Shown here in pieces: positions 38,607 to 47,612 of a DNA stretch of 64,000 nt; the first letter of the stretch is position 1, and every line of letters starts with the position of its first letter. This DNA is from Cellulomonas chitinilytica. Its GTDB lineage: Bacteria > Actinomycetota > Actinomycetes > Actinomycetales > Cellulomonadaceae. Location of the stretch: NCBI RefSeq assembly GCF_016862675.1, contig NZ_BONK01000006.1:186001-250000 (forward strand). Reading direction: 5' to 3'. The notes under the pieces were generated by a model. The model ran no database searches. It had not been told where the DNA came from and was given only the letters and a program-made list of their open reading frames with translations. A program made the translations under genes and the position numbers.

Positions 38607-39755
38607 ATGAGCACCGGCGCCGCCAGTCCCGTCCCGCTGCCCGGGCCAAGCCCTCGGACCGGTCCGCGCAGGTCCGACGCCCGGCGGCTCGTCGAGGCCC
38701 GCGTCCGTCAGGGGTGGGCGCGGGTGGTCGGCTCGTGGTTCCCGATCCTGGAGGCCGCCGTCGCCGGTGGGATCGCGTTCGGCATCGCGCACTACCTGGT
38801 CGGCCACCCGTACCCGTTCTTCGCGCCGGTCAGCGCGTGGGTCGCGCTCGGGTTCTCGATGGACCGTTCGGTGCGCCGCGTCGCCGAGCTGGCGGCCGGT
38901 GTCGCGCTCGGGGTGGCGCTCGGCGACCTCGTCGTGCACGTCATCGGCTCCGGGGCCTGGCAGATGGCCGTGGTGCTGTTCGTCGCGGCGCTCATCGGCC
39001 GGTTCCTCGACCGCGGGGCCATGCTGACGACGCAGGCGGGCGTCCAGGCGATCGTCATCGTGGGGCTGCCCGTGGCCAGCGGCGGGCCGTTCGGGCGGTG
39101 GGTGGACGCCGTGATCGGCGGTGCCGTGGCGCTCGCCGTCGCGCTGCTGACGCCCAGCGACCCGCGACGGCGCCCGCGGGCCCTCGGCCGGTCGGCGGTC
39201 GACGAGCTCGCCGCGGTGCTGCACGCGCTCGCGCGCGGGCTCGACGCCCGGTCGCTGCCGGACATCGACGACGCGCTCCTGCGCGGTCGCGCGTCGCAGC
39301 CGGTGCTCGACGACTGGACCGAGACGGCCTCGAACGCGCAGGAGCTGTCCCGGGTCTCGCCGGCCAGCCGCCGGTACCACGACGAGCTCGGTGGGCTGGT
39401 GCAGGCGTCCGTGCTGGTCGACCGGGCCATGCGCAGCGCGCGGGTGCTCGTGCGGCGCTCGCGGGCCGTCGTCGAGGCGGAGCAGCCGCACGCGCTCGAC
39501 GACGTCGCCGCGCAGGTCGAGGCGACCGCGCGCGCCGCCGACGAGCTCGCCCTGGCGATCGGCACCGGCCGCGACCCGGACCGGGCGCGGGAGCGGCTGC
39601 TCGACGTCGCGGGCCGCCTCGACCCGTTCGTGCTGGCCGCCGACGACTGGCAGGCGCAGAGCCTCGTCCTGCTGCACAGGTCGCTCGCGGTCGACCTGCT
39701 GGAGACGGCCGGCGTCCCGCCCCGGGACGCGCGCGAGCGGCTCCCGGAGATCTGA
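38607..39755 (+). CDS. FUSC-family membrane protein (aromatic-acid exporter-like)
   Basis: 382 aa. Six membrane helices in the first 190 residues (ILEAAVAGGIAFGIAHYLVG, PFFAPVSAWVALGFS and so on), then a helical cytoplasmic half. The order fits FUSC/ArAE-type exporters, but only one membrane half is present, so it would act as an oligomer. GGGGAGG lies 5-11 nt before the ATG. Substrate unknown. Confidence 0.8.
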   Translation: MSTGAASPVPLPGPSPRTGPRRSDARRLVEARVRQGWARVVGSWFPILEAAVAGGIAFGIAHYLVGHPYPFFAPVSAWVALGFSMDRSVRRVAELAAGVALGVALGDLVVHVIGSGAWQMAVVLFVAALIGRFLDRGAMLTTQAGVQAIVIVGLPVASGGPFGRWVDAVIGGAVALAVALLTPSDPRRRPRALGRSAVDELAAVLHALARGLDARSLPDIDDALLRGRASQPVLDDWTETASNAQELSRVSPASRRYHDELGGLVQASVLVDRAMRSARVLVRRSRAVVEAEQPHALDDVAAQVEATARAADELALAIGTGRDPDRARERLLDVAGRLDPFVLAADDWQAQSLVLLHRSLAVDLLETAGVPPRDARERLPEI

Positions 39756-39813
39756 CGGACCGACCCGCCCGACACCCGCCCCGCAGACGCGACCGTGACG
39801 CACGGCCGCCCGG

Positions 39814-39819
39814 TACGGT
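39814..39819 (+). promoter_or_regulatory. -10 element, leaderless toxin-antitoxin promoter
   Basis: TACGGT ends 6 nt before the antitoxin GTG. Confidence 0.5.
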
Positions 39820-39825
39820 CGGCAC

Positions 39826-40080
39826 GTGGAGGTCGCGGTCAGCGCGTTGCGCGCGGAGCTCAGGCAGTGGATCGAGGCCGCCCGCAGCGGCGAGGACGTG
39901 GTGATCACCGAGCGGGGCATCCCGGTGGCGCGGCTGTCCGGCATCGACGCGGCGGACCTGCTCACCCGGCTGGAGCGTGACGGGCTGCTGACGTCGCCCG
40001 ACTCGCCGCGACCGGCCGCCCACCCCACGGCACGCCCCGCGCAGGCCGTGTCGGGCCTCGTGCGCCGGCTGCGGCGCTGA
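39826..40080 (+). CDS. Phd/YefM-type antitoxin
   Basis: 84 aa. The N-terminal DNA-binding part MEVAVSALRAELRQWIEAARSGEDVVITERGIPVARL is the Phd/YefM pattern; the C-terminal part (LLTRLERDGLLTSPDSPRPAA) is presumably unfolded until it binds the toxin. The toxin gene starts 1 nt after the stop. Such pairs repress their own promoter. Confidence 0.9.
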   Translation: MEVAVSALRAELRQWIEAARSGEDVVITERGIPVARLSGIDAADLLTRLERDGLLTSPDSPRPAAHPTARPAQAVSGLVRRLRR

Positions 40081-40081
40081 C

Positions 40082-40501
40082 GTGGCGGTCGTCTACCTCG
40101 ACACGAGCGCGCTCGTGAAGCTGTGCGTGCGCGAGGCCGGCAGCGAGCTCGTCGCCGCGCTGTGGGACGGCGCGGACCTCGTCGCGACGTCCCGGCTCGC
40201 CGACGCGGAGGTGCGGGCGGTGCTCGCCGCCGGCCGGCGGTCCGGCCACCTCGACGCAGGAGTCGCGGCGCACGCCGTCGCCGAGTGGGACCGGCTGTGG
40301 CCCGGCCTGCACGTGCTCGAGCTCGGCGCACCCGTGACGGCGCAGGCCGCGGCGCTCGTCGGGCGTCACCCGCTGCGGGCCGCCGACGCGCTGCACCTCG
40401 CGTCCGCGCTGGCCCTGCGGTCGCCGGACCTCGTGGTGGCCGCGTGGGACGAGCACCTCGTCGCCGCGGCACGGGCGGAGGGCCTGCGCGTCGTGCCGTG
40501 A
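40082..40501 (+). CDS. PIN-domain toxin (VapC-like)
   Basis: 139 aa ribonuclease-type toxin. Acidic residues of the PIN site are seen in VVYLDTSALVKL (D7), RLADAEVRAVLAAG (Glu) and RAADALHLASAL (Asp). The RNA target is unknown. Partner of the upstream antitoxin. Start GTG, 1 nt after the antitoxin stop. Confidence 0.9.
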   Translation: MAVVYLDTSALVKLCVREAGSELVAALWDGADLVATSRLADAEVRAVLAAGRRSGHLDAGVAAHAVAEWDRLWPGLHVLELGAPVTAQAAALVGRHPLRAADALHLASALALRSPDLVVAAWDEHLVAAARAEGLRVVP

Positions 40502-40542
40502 CGCTGCTGTGTCGCGACCTGCCGGGGCGCCCGTGCGTCTCG

Positions 40543-40548
40543 TAGGCT
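40543..40548 (+). promoter_or_regulatory. -10 element, leaderless DUF2516 gene
   Basis: TAGGCT ends 6 nt before GTG 40555. It suggests the DUF2516-asparaginase-dtd group has its own promoter. Confidence 0.55.
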
Positions 40549-40554
40549 CGGCGC

Positions 40555-40899
40555 GTGTCCATCGCCGGAATCCAGGTCGTCCTCTTCTTCCTCTTCTACC
40601 TCGCCATCTTCGCGCTCGCCGTGTGGGCGGCCGTCGACCTGATGACGCGGCCCACGTCGGCGTTCCCGGCCGCCGGCAAGCGGACCAAGTCGTTCTGGGG
40701 GGCGATCCTCGCGGCGGCCGTGGTGGTGTCGTTCCTGTCGATCCCGCTCAACGTCATCCCGTTCCCGCAGTTCCTCGGGCTGCTGGCCGCGGTCGCGGCG
40801 ATCGTCTACCTCGTCGACGTCCGGCCGGCCGTGAAGCCGTACTCGAAGCGCCGCGGTGGCGGCTCGCGCGGACCGTGGGACAACGGGCGCGGCTGGTGA
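40555..40899 (+). CDS. DUF2516 family membrane protein
   Basis: 114 aa with three membrane helices (VVLFFLFYLAIFALAVWAAVDL, FWGAILAAAVVVSFL, FLGLLAAVAAIVYLVDVRP) and a basic Gly-rich tail. Matches the actinobacterial DUF2516 family, function unknown. The stop overlaps the asparaginase GTG (GTGA). Confidence 0.88.
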   Translation: MSIAGIQVVLFFLFYLAIFALAVWAAVDLMTRPTSAFPAAGKRTKSFWGAILAAAVVVSFLSIPLNVIPFPQFLGLLAAVAAIVYLVDVRPAVKPYSKRRGGGSRGPWDNGRGW

Positions 40900-41870
40900 G
40901 CGCACCCGACGTCGGCGCGCACGCCGTCCCGGTCGCTCGGGTAGTGCGCGGTGACCTCGTCGAGTCGGTGCACCACGGGCACGTCGTGGTGCTGGCGCCC
41001 GACGGGTCGGTGCGGCTCGCGCTCGGCGACCCGGACGTCGTCGTGTGGGCGCGCTCGTCGCTCAAGCCGCTGCAGGCCGTCGGGATGCTGCGGCTCGGGC
41101 TCGACGTCGACGACGAGGAGCTGGCGCTCGTCTGCGCGAGCCACAACGCCGAGCCGGGGCACGTCGACGTGGTGCGCGGGCTGCTGTCCCGCGCGGGCCT
41201 GCGGGTCGACGACCTGCGGAACACCCCCGACTGGCCGCTGGACCCGGAGGCGGCGTTCGAGTGGCGGACCACCGGGCAGGCGCGCTCGTCGCTGACCCAG
41301 AACTGCTCGGGGAAGCACGCCGGGATGCTCGCGACGTCCGTGTGGGCCGGCTGGTCGACCGAGGACTACCTGTCGTCCGCGCACCCGCTGCAGGTGGCGC
41401 TGCGCGACACCGTCGCGGCGCTCACCGGCGTTCCCGTGGAGCACACCACCGTCGACGGGTGCGGGGCGCCGCTGTTCTCGACGACGCTCGCCGGCCTGGC
41501 CCGGGCGTTCGCCCGCATCGCCACGGCGCGACCCGGGACCGTCGAGCAGCGGGTCGCCCGGGCCATGTCGCAGCACCCGTGGCACGTCGCCGGCACCGGG
41601 CGGGACGCGACCCGCTTCATGCAGGCCGTGCCCGGGCTCGTCGCCAAGGACGGGGCGGACGGCGTCTACGCCGCCGGGCTGCCCGACGGGGGAGCGGTGG
41701 CCGTGAAGATCGTGGACGGCTCGCCCCGGCCGCGTCCCGTGGTGCTCGCCGCGGCGCTCGCCGTCGCCGGGGTCGACCCCGCGGTCCTGGCCCCGATCGG
41801 CGCCACGCCCGTGCTGGGTCACGGCTCACCGGTGGGAGCAGTCGTCGCGACGTTCGGGCCCGACGCGTGA
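40896..41870 (+). CDS. Asparaginase (thermolabile, Asparaginase_II type)
   Basis: 324 aa. Resembles the family of Rhizobium-type/thermolabile L-asparaginases: [53 protein letters not shown] and [17 protein letters not shown] are its landmarks, with the conserved Ser-x-x-Lys and Cys residues. Expected to release aspartate and ammonia. Coupled to the DUF2516 gene in front and to dtd behind (both 4-nt overlaps). Confidence 0.92.
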   Translation: MSAPDVGAHAVPVARVVRGDLVESVHHGHVVVLAPDGSVRLALGDPDVVVWARSSLKPLQAVGMLRLGLDVDDEELALVCASHNAEPGHVDVVRGLLSRAGLRVDDLRNTPDWPLDPEAAFEWRTTGQARSSLTQNCSGKHAGMLATSVWAGWSTEDYLSSAHPLQVALRDTVAALTGVPVEHTTVDGCGAPLFSTTLAGLARAFARIATARPGTVEQRVARAMSQHPWHVAGTGRDATRFMQAVPGLVAKDGADGVYAAGLPDGGAVAVKIVDGSPRPRPVVLAAALAVAGVDPAVLAPIGATPVLGHGSPVGAVVATFGPDA

Positions 41871-42304
41871 GGGCGGTGGTCCAGCGGGCCACGCGCGCGT
41901 CGGTGACCGTCGACGGGATCGTGGTCGGGGCGATCGACCGGCCGGGGCTCGTCGCGCTCGTCGGCGTGACACCCGGCGACGGGCCCACCCAGGTCGAGAT
42001 CATCGCCCGCAAGATCGCCGAGCTGCGGATCCTGCGCGACGAGCAGTCCGCCGTCGACGTCGGGGCGCCCGTGCTCGTCGTCAGCCAGTTCACGCTCTAC
42101 GGCGACACCCGCAAGGGGCGTCGGCCCACCTGGAACGCCGCCGCGCCGCGCCCCGTCGCCGAGCCGCTCGTGGACGCCGTCGTCGACGCGCTGCGTGCCC
42201 GGGGGCTCGAGGTCGCGACCGGGGTGTTCGGGGCGGACATGGCCGTGGAGCTCGTGAACGACGGGCCCGTGACGATCCTGCTGGAGTCGGTGCCGGGGTC
42301 CTGA
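41867..42304 (+). CDS. dtd: D-aminoacyl-tRNA deacylase
   Basis: 145 aa, usual length. Clears D-amino acids (and Gly) mischarged to tRNA. The start [17 protein letters not shown], the [17 protein letters not shown] block and the cross-subunit Gly-cisPro motif (NDGPVT) are all present. Last gene of the three-gene group; followed by a strong hairpin. Confidence 0.96.
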   Translation: MRAVVQRATRASVTVDGIVVGAIDRPGLVALVGVTPGDGPTQVEIIARKIAELRILRDEQSAVDVGAPVLVVSQFTLYGDTRKGRRPTWNAAAPRPVAEPLVDAVVDALRARGLEVATGVFGADMAVELVNDGPVTILLESVPGS

Positions 42305-42345
42305 TCGAGCACCGGGGCGTCGGTGGCGCGGGTGCGGCTGGGCAA

Positions 42346-42387
42346 CGGAAAGGGCCCCTCGGAGTAAGCGTCCGAGGGGCCCTTCCG
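42346..42387. terminator. Hairpin, copy 1 (after dtd)
   Basis: GGAAAGGGCCCCTCGGA and TCCGAGGGGCCCTTCC pair (one bulged A) around the loop GTAAGCG. A near-identical hairpin with the same loop recurs at 42912-42943. Confidence 0.8.
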
Positions 42388-42911
42388 TGACCGCAGGTCG
42401 CGTGTCGCCGGCTGACCGGTGACCGACGCCGCCGTTGACGGTGCGGCTCCGACCCGACACCCGGTGGTTCGCCGGCTGCGCTTCCCCCGGAGGGGTCCCA
42501 CTGCCTGCTCTCCGCCGTGGGCGGGGGGACTGCGATCGACCTCCCGGTCCGTAGCGACCCCTGCGTCGTCATCCGCAGGTCGGTGGGTTGCCCCTCCGAT
42601 GTGGTTGCCCGTTCTCCGGTCGGCCTGGCCTCGACCGCCTGTCTCCGCCTGCGTCCGGCACCCCCGGAGGGGTTCCTTGGCCTGCGGTTCTCGAACCGTC
42701 GAGGTCGATGTGTGATTTCTAGTCCTGCCCTCGCGGGGGCTGCAAGGGCTTCGGAGAGGAATGTTTGTCCACCGCTGTCCCCACACCTTCGTCCACAGGC
42801 TGACCTGCATGAAGACGCGGGAAACACAGGGGTGTGGACAACATTTGTGGATGGTTGGCGCGTCGTTCACCCAGGTGGGTGCAGGCGCCAGGTATCCTGG
42901 GACGCAGCGAC
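42388..42911. other. Gene-free stretch between two copies of one hairpin
   Basis: About 520 nt with open frames on both strands, but none has a start, codon pattern or recognisable protein. It contains repeated CCGGAGGGGT motifs (near 42489 and 42666) and, at its right end, DnaA-box-like sites. It could be a structured RNA on the minus strand ending at copy 1, or a small mobile element bounded by hairpins. I found no match to RNase P, tmRNA, SRP or 6S landmarks. Confidence 0.35.
42765..42854. promoter_or_regulatory. Cluster of DnaA-box-like sequences
   Basis: TTGTCCACC (42765-42773), TCGTCCACA (42789-42797), TGTGGACAA (42833-42841, the exact complement of the actinobacterial box TTGTCCACA) and the weaker TGTGGATGG (42846-42854). 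Three strong sites in under 80 nt is more than chance suggests in such GC-rich DNA. No dnaA, dnaN or rpmH is near, so it is not the chromosomal origin. Confidence 0.45.
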
Positions 42912-42943
42912 AGGCCCCTCGGAGTAAGCGTCCGAGGGGCCTT
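42912..42943. terminator. Hairpin, copy 2 (before macrodomain gene)
   Basis: AGGCCCCTCGGA and TCCGAGGGGCCT pair perfectly around the loop GTAAGCG, identical to copy 1. It stands 62 nt before the macrodomain start, where a terminator for an unseen transcript would be expected if it acts as one. Confidence 0.65.
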
Positions 42944-43005
42944 CCTCGTGCCCGGCGTCCGCCGTCCCGGTGTCGGGGCCGCGCGGCGCCCGCCATGATG
43001 GCCAG

Positions 43006-43575
43006 GTGCGCATCGAAGCCGTGCAAGGTGACATCACCACGCAGGACGTCGACGTGATCGTGAACGCCGCCAACTCCTCGCTGCTCGGCGGCGGCGGGGT
43101 CGACGGCGCGATCCATGCGGCGGCCGGTCCGGAGCTGCTGGCCGCGTGCCGGGAGCTGCGCCGCACGACCTACCCCGACGGGCTGCCGCCGGGCGACGCG
43201 GTCGCGACCCCGGGGTTCGGGCTGCCCGCCCGGTGGGTCGTGCACACCGTCGGGCCCAACCTGCACGCCGGTCAGGACGACCCGACGGTGCTCGGCTCCT
43301 GCTTCTCCCGGTCGCTCGAGGTCGCCGTCGAGCTCGGGGCGCGCAGCATCGCGTTCCCCGCGATCAGTGCCGGGGTGTACGGGTGGGACGTCGCCGACGT
43401 CGCGCGCATCGGCGTCGGCGTGGCACGCATCTGGGAGGCGGGCGTCGAGTCGGGTGCCGCGGACGGGCACCCGTCGCCGCACGGCCTCGACCTGGTGCGG
43501 TTCGTGCTGTTCTCCGCCGCGGCGCTCGACGCGTTCGAGCAGCGCCTCGCCGCCCCGGGCCGGCACGATGAGTGA
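43006..43575 (+). CDS. Macrodomain protein (O-acetyl-ADP-ribose deacetylase type)
   Basis: 189 aa. Binds ADP-ribose: [34 protein letters not shown] gives the two key Asn and the Gly-rich loop, and [13 protein letters not shown] the phosphate loop. This is the MacroD/YmdB type, which removes acetyl from O-acetyl-ADP-ribose or ADP-ribose from proteins. GTG 43006 begins [17 protein letters not shown] ends 6 nt before it. Overlaps the PIG-L gene by 8 nt. Confidence 0.93.
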   Translation: MRIEAVQGDITTQDVDVIVNAANSSLLGGGGVDGAIHAAAGPELLAACRELRRTTYPDGLPPGDAVATPGFGLPARWVVHTVGPNLHAGQDDPTVLGSCFSRSLEVAVELGARSIAFPAISAGVYGWDVADVARIGVGVARIWEAGVESGAADGHPSPHGLDLVRFVLFSAAALDAFEQRLAAPGRHDE

Positions 43576-44362
43576 CCTGCTCCCCGCCCTCTCGCTGGAC
43601 GGCGTCCGGCGCGTGCTCTGCGTCGTGGCCCACCCGGACGACGTCGAGTACGGCACGTCGTCGGCCGTCGCCGCCTGGACGGCCGCGGGCGTCGAGGTCT
43701 CCTACCTCCTGCTGACCCGCGGCGAGGCCGGGATGGACTCCTCGCCGCCCGAGCGCACGGCGCAGGTGCGCACCCGCGAGCAGGTCGCCGGCGCGGCGGA
43801 GGTCGGCGTCACCGACGTCGTGTTCGCCGAGCACCCCGACGGCGTGCTCGTCTACGGGCTGGACCTGCGCCGGGACATCGCCCGCAGGATCCGCGAGGTC
43901 CGGCCCGACACCGTCGTGACGGGCTCGTGGGAGGTCGAGGGGTTCGTCGGGCTCAACCAGGCCGACCACCGCGCCGCCGGGCTCGCGAGCGTCGACGCCG
44001 TCCGGGACGCGGGCAACCGCTGGGTGTTCGGGGAGCTGCTCGACGACGGGCTGGAGCCGTGGGAGGTGACCCGGCTGCTCGTCGCGGGGGACTCGCGCCC
44101 GACCCACGGCGTGGACGTCGGCGGCGAGCCGCTGCGGCGCGGCATCGCGTCGCTCGAGGCCCACGCCGAGTACCTCGCCGGGCTGCCCGGCCACCCAGCG
44201 CCCGCAGACATGCTGCCGTTCATCGCGGCGATGCAGGGGCGGGCCATGGGCGTCGAGCACGCGGTGCTGTTCCGGGTGCACGACCTGCAGGGGCCGCCGC
44301 CCGAGCTGCGGGACGAGCTCGCCCGGCGGGGCATGACCCCACCGGACGAGCCCACCGGCTGA
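43568..44362 (+). CDS. PIG-L family deacetylase
   Basis: 264 aa zinc-dependent N-acetyl-sugar deacetylase (LmbE/MshB type). The metal and catalytic motif AHPDDVEYG is near residue 20; the later His ligand is in [11 protein letters not shown]. In actinobacteria relatives deacetylate GlcNAc-inositol (mycothiol) or other GlcNAc conjugates; which applies cannot be decided. ATG 43568 lies inside the macrodomain gene, so the two are co-translated. Confidence 0.88.
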   Translation: MSDLLPALSLDGVRRVLCVVAHPDDVEYGTSSAVAAWTAAGVEVSYLLLTRGEAGMDSSPPERTAQVRTREQVAGAAEVGVTDVVFAEHPDGVLVYGLDLRRDIARRIREVRPDTVVTGSWEVEGFVGLNQADHRAAGLASVDAVRDAGNRWVFGELLDDGLEPWEVTRLLVAGDSRPTHGVDVGGEPLRRGIASLEAHAEYLAGLPGHPAPADMLPFIAAMQGRAMGVEHAVLFRVHDLQGPPPELRDELARRGMTPPDEPTG

Positions 44363-44369
44363 GAGCGGG

Positions 44370-45230
44370 TCAGGCGGCGTCGAGCTCCGCGATCTCCTCG
44401 GGGCCGAGGATCAGCTCGGCGGCCCGCAGCGAGTCGCGGATCGTCTCCGGGCGGGACGCCCCGGGGATCGGGATGACGACGGGCGCCTGCGCGAGCTCCC
44501 ACGCGAGGGTCACCTGCTGGGGGCTCACGTGGTGGGCCGCCGCGATGCGCGCGAACGCGCCGAACCGGTCGCCCAGCTCGCCGGCCCGGGCGATGCCGCC
44601 GAGCGGGCTCCACGGCAGGAACGCGATGCCGAGCTCGGCACACAGGTCGAGCTCCGGCTGCGACGAGCGGAACGCGGGCGAGTACTGGTTCTGGACCGAC
44701 ACGAGCCGGCCGCCGAGCACGTCCTGCGCCTCGCGGATCTGGTCCGGGTTCGCGTTGGAGATGCCGGCCATCCGGATCTTGCCCGCGTCGAGCAGCTCGA
44801 CGAGGACGCCGACCGAGTCGGCGTAGGGGACGGTGTTGTCGGGCCGGTGGTACTGGTACAGACCGATCGCGTCGACGCCCAGCCGCTTCAGCGACCCCTC
44901 CACGGCCTCCCGCAGGTGCTTCGGGGAGCCGTCGACGGTCCACGAGCCGTCGCCCGGGCGCAGGTGGCCGCCCTTCGTCGCGACGAGCACGTCGGAGGTG
45001 TCGCCGCCCCACGTCTGCAGGGCCTCCGCGATGAGCTCCTCGTTGTGGCCGACCTCGCCGGCGAGCAGGTGGTACGAGTCGGCGGTGTCGATGAGTGTGA
45101 CGCCCGCGTCGAGGGCCGCGTGGATCGTCGCGATCGAGCGGGAGCGGTCCGGCCGGCCCTCGATGGACATCGGCATGCCGCCGAGCCCGATCGCGCTGAC
45201 CTGGACGTCTCCGAGTGTGCGTGTCTGCAT
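44370..45230 (-). CDS. Aldo/keto reductase
   Basis: 286 aa NADPH-dependent oxidoreductase. Catalytic tetrad: Asp in LIDTADSYH with Tyr at the next position pair, Lys in VLVATKGG, His in YQYHRPD. NADP-binding at IPIPGASRPETIRDS. I chose ATG 45230 (MQTRTLGDVQVS), where TGTGAT ends 7 nt upstream; ATG 45239 adds three residues. Substrate unknown. Confidence 0.9.
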   Translation of the reverse strand: MQTRTLGDVQVSAIGLGGMPMSIEGRPDRSRSIATIHAALDAGVTLIDTADSYHLLAGEVGHNEELIAEALQTWGGDTSDVLVATKGGHLRPGDGSWTVDGSPKHLREAVEGSLKRLGVDAIGLYQYHRPDNTVPYADSVGVLVELLDAGKIRMAGISNANPDQIREAQDVLGGRLVSVQNQYSPAFRSSQPELDLCAELGIAFLPWSPLGGIARAGELGDRFGAFARIAAAHHVSPQQVTLAWELAQAPVVIPIPGASRPETIRDSLRAAELILGPEEIAELDAA

Positions 45231-45246
45231 AGGGACCATCACAACA

Positions 45247-45286
45247 GAGGACGGGCGCGCACCGCATGCGGTGCGCGCCCGTCCTC
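45247..45286. terminator. 40-bp perfect palindrome
   Basis: Twenty bases from 45247 (GAGGACGGGCGCGCACCGCA) are the exact reverse complement of the next twenty, with no loop. It follows the MMPL stop by 23 nt and precedes the reductase start, so it can end the MMPL transcript as a long cruciform-type hairpin. Confidence 0.85.
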
Positions 45287-45309
45287 CTTCGTGGCCGGTG
45301 GGGTCCCGG

Positions 45310-47424
45310 TCAGGCCGGGACGACCTCCTGCTCCGGTTCCTTGGCGGCGGGCGCCAGGGACGGGTCGGGCCGCTTGGCCAGGGCGCTCGGCCACCACATC
45401 GTCTTGCCGATGTCGAGGTTGAGCGCGGTGACCAGGACGGACCGCACGATGATCGTGTCGAGCAGCACGCCGAACGCGACCGCGAACCCGATCTCCGCGA
45501 ACGACACCAGCGGCAGCGTGCCGAGCACCGCGAACGTCCCGGCGAGCACCAGGCCGGCCGACGTGATGACACCACCGGTCGCCGCGAGGCCGACGAGCGA
45601 GCCGCGGTGGTGACCCACCCGGATCGCCTCCTCCCGCACCCGTGTCATGAGGAAGATGTTGTAGTCGATCCCCAGCGCCACCAGGAAGACGAACACGAAC
45701 AGCGGGAACGACGTGTCCGCGCCGGCGTACCCGAACACGTGCCGGAAGATCAGCGCGCTCACGCCGATCGCGGCGCCGAACGAGAGCACCACGGTCCCGA
45801 CGAGCACGAGCGGTGCGACGATCGCCCGCAGCAGGATCATCAGGATGACGAACACCGCGACCAGGATGATCGGGATGATGATCTTGCTGTCGTACGCGGC
45901 GGCCCGCTGGACGTCGAGGTTCGTGGCCGTCGCCCCGCCGACCTTCGCGTCGGCGTCCGGGACCGCGTGCAGCTCGTCGCGGGCGCGGTCGACGGTGGCG
46001 TAGGCCGCCTGGCTGTCCGGTGCGGACGTCAGGGTGCCCTCGATGTAGGCGAGGTCGCCCTTCACGACCGGCTCGGACACGCTCGACGGCTCGATGCCGT
46101 CGACGCCCTTGAACGCCGTGGCCACGGCGTCCGCCTCGTCGGCGTTCGCGATGACGACGACCGGGGTCCCGGCGCCGCCGGCGAAGTGCGCCGAGAGCAC
46201 CTTCTCGCCCTCGATGGACGGCTGCGTGGTGGTGAACGAGTCCTCGTTGCTGAGGCCGACGGCGTTGAGCTGGGCGATACCGACGCACGCGACGAGCAGG
46301 ATGCCGGCGGTGACGATCCAGGTGCCCCGGGGACGCTTCTCGATGCGGCCGCCGACACGGGCCCAGAAGCCGTTCTCGGTGGGCTCGCGGTCGCCGACGT
46401 GCGGGGCGCGCGGCCAGAACACCCAGCGGCCGCACGTCACGAGCAGGGCGGGGAGCAGCGTGGTCATGACGGCGAGCGCGACGACGATGCCGACGGCGGC
46501 GACCGGGCCGAGGCCCGCGGTGGAGTTCATGGTCGCGAACAGCAGGCAGAGCATGCCGACGGTCACGGTCGCGCCGCTCGCGATGATCGCCGGGCCTGCC
46601 CGGTGCAGGGCGACGGCCATGGCCTCGTGCCGGTCCGTGTGATGTCGCAGCTCTTCCCGGTATCTCGCGACGAGCAGGAGCGCGTAGTCGGTCCCGGCGC
46701 CGAACACGAGGACCGTGAGGATGCCGGCGCTCTGCGCGTTGACCGTGAGGTCGTAGCGGTCCGCGAGGACGTAGATCACGGCCTGCGCCACGGTGAGGGC
46801 CACCACGGCGGACACCACGGGCAGCAGCCACAGGACCGGGCTGCGGTAGGTCAGCAGCAGGATGACGATGACGACCGCGCCCGCCGCGTACAGCAGGGTG
46901 CCGTCGATGCCCTCGAAGGCCGCGGACGAGTCGGCGGCCTGGCCGGCCGGCCCGGTGACGTACACGCCCATGCCGTTCGCGCCGTCCTCGGCGGTCGCCC
47001 GCAGGTCGGCGACGGCATCGGCGGCGAGGTCCCAGCCGTCCTTGCCGAGGTCGAGCGGCACGATGACCTGCACGGCCTCGCCGTCCTCCGACGGGACCGG
47101 GCCGATCACCTCGCCGTCGAGGGTGTCGAGCGAGGAGAACTCGGCGACGTCCGCCTGGATGGCGGAGAGGTCGTCCTGGGTGAGACCGCCCGGGCGGTCG
47201 TAGACGATGACGGCCGGGATCGTGTTCTCGGAGACGAAGGTGCTCGCCACGTCGATGACCTCGGTGGACTCGGCATCTCCGGGGAGCCAGGACTTGGCGT
47301 CGTTGTCCTGCGCGCTCGTGAGCTTGCCCGCGAGGGGGCCGAGCAGGGCGACGACGACGAGCCAGAAGGCGATGACGACGAACTTCGCGTAGCGGTGCGT
47401 GATCCAGCCCGCAACCTTGGACAT
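45310..47424 (-). CDS. MMPL-family transporter
   Basis: 704 aa RND-type permease. Two repeats, each with a first helix, a periplasmic domain and five further helices. The proton-relay region appears twice: VFGAGTDYALLLVARYREELR and FLVALGIDYNIFLMTRVREEAIR, with the conserved Asp-Tyr pairs. Members export lipids, drugs or peptides in actinobacteria; the cargo is not evident. AGAGGA ribosome-binding site before the ATG. Monocistronic, bounded by the 40-bp palindrome. Confidence 0.93.
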   Translation of the reverse strand: MSKVAGWITHRYAKFVVIAFWLVVVALLGPLAGKLTSAQDNDAKSWLPGDAESTEVIDVASTFVSENTIPAVIVYDRPGGLTQDDLSAIQADVAEFSSLDTLDGEVIGPVPSEDGEAVQVIVPLDLGKDGWDLAADAVADLRATAEDGANGMGVYVTGPAGQAADSSAAFEGIDGTLLYAAGAVVIVILLLTYRSPVLWLLPVVSAVVALTVAQAVIYVLADRYDLTVNAQSAGILTVLVFGAGTDYALLLVARYREELRHHTDRHEAMAVALHRAGPAIIASGATVTVGMLCLLFATMNSTAGLGPVAAVGIVVALAVMTTLLPALLVTCGRWVFWPRAPHVGDREPTENGFWARVGGRIEKRPRGTWIVTAGILLVACVGIAQLNAVGLSNEDSFTTTQPSIEGEKVLSAHFAGGAGTPVVVIANADEADAVATAFKGVDGIEPSSVSEPVVKGDLAYIEGTLTSAPDSQAAYATVDRARDELHAVPDADAKVGGATATNLDVQRAAAYDSKIIIPIILVAVFVILMILLRAIVAPLVLVGTVVLSFGAAIGVSALIFRHVFGYAGADTSFPLFVFVFLVALGIDYNIFLMTRVREEAIRVGHHRGSLVGLAATGGVITSAGLVLAGTFAVLGTLPLVSFAEIGFAVAFGVLLDTIIVRSVLVTALNLDIGKTMWWPSALAKRPDPSLAPAAKEPEQEVVPA

Positions 47425-47592
47425 GACAAATCCTCTGGGGGTGTCGACGACGACGGTGGAGTTGGCCGGCGAGGGTGGGGATGCACGTCGCGCGCCGGGC
47501 GAATCCTAGGTTCCTCGGGGAGGTGCATCACGGACCATCCGGGATACCCCCGAGTTTCCCCTCAGGGTGCGACCCGGGTCACGCGCCTTTCC

Positions 47593-47612
47593 TCAGGGAA
47601 CTCTCAGGGAAC
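47593..47612. promoter_or_regulatory. Direct repeat resembling an OmpR-type operator
   Basis: TCAGGGAAC occurs twice with an 11-bp period, and TCAGGG once more at 47562. Helical-phase direct repeats of this kind are bound by OmpR-type regulators. The site covers the last codons of the convergent hydrolase gene, about 170 nt upstream of the MMPL start. The gap 47425-47592 holds no gene. Confidence 0.3.

Noticed and set aside
42765..42854. Chromosomal replication origin
   Set aside because: DnaA-box-like sites are few and none of dnaA, dnaN, recF, gyrB or rpmH is nearby.
42388..42911. RNase P RNA, tmRNA, SRP RNA or a cobalamin riboswitch
   Set aside because: None of the conserved core sequences could be found on either strand.
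42419..42927. Short open frames in the hairpin-bounded region
   Set aside because: Arg/Pro-rich translations without a start signal or recognisable protein pattern.
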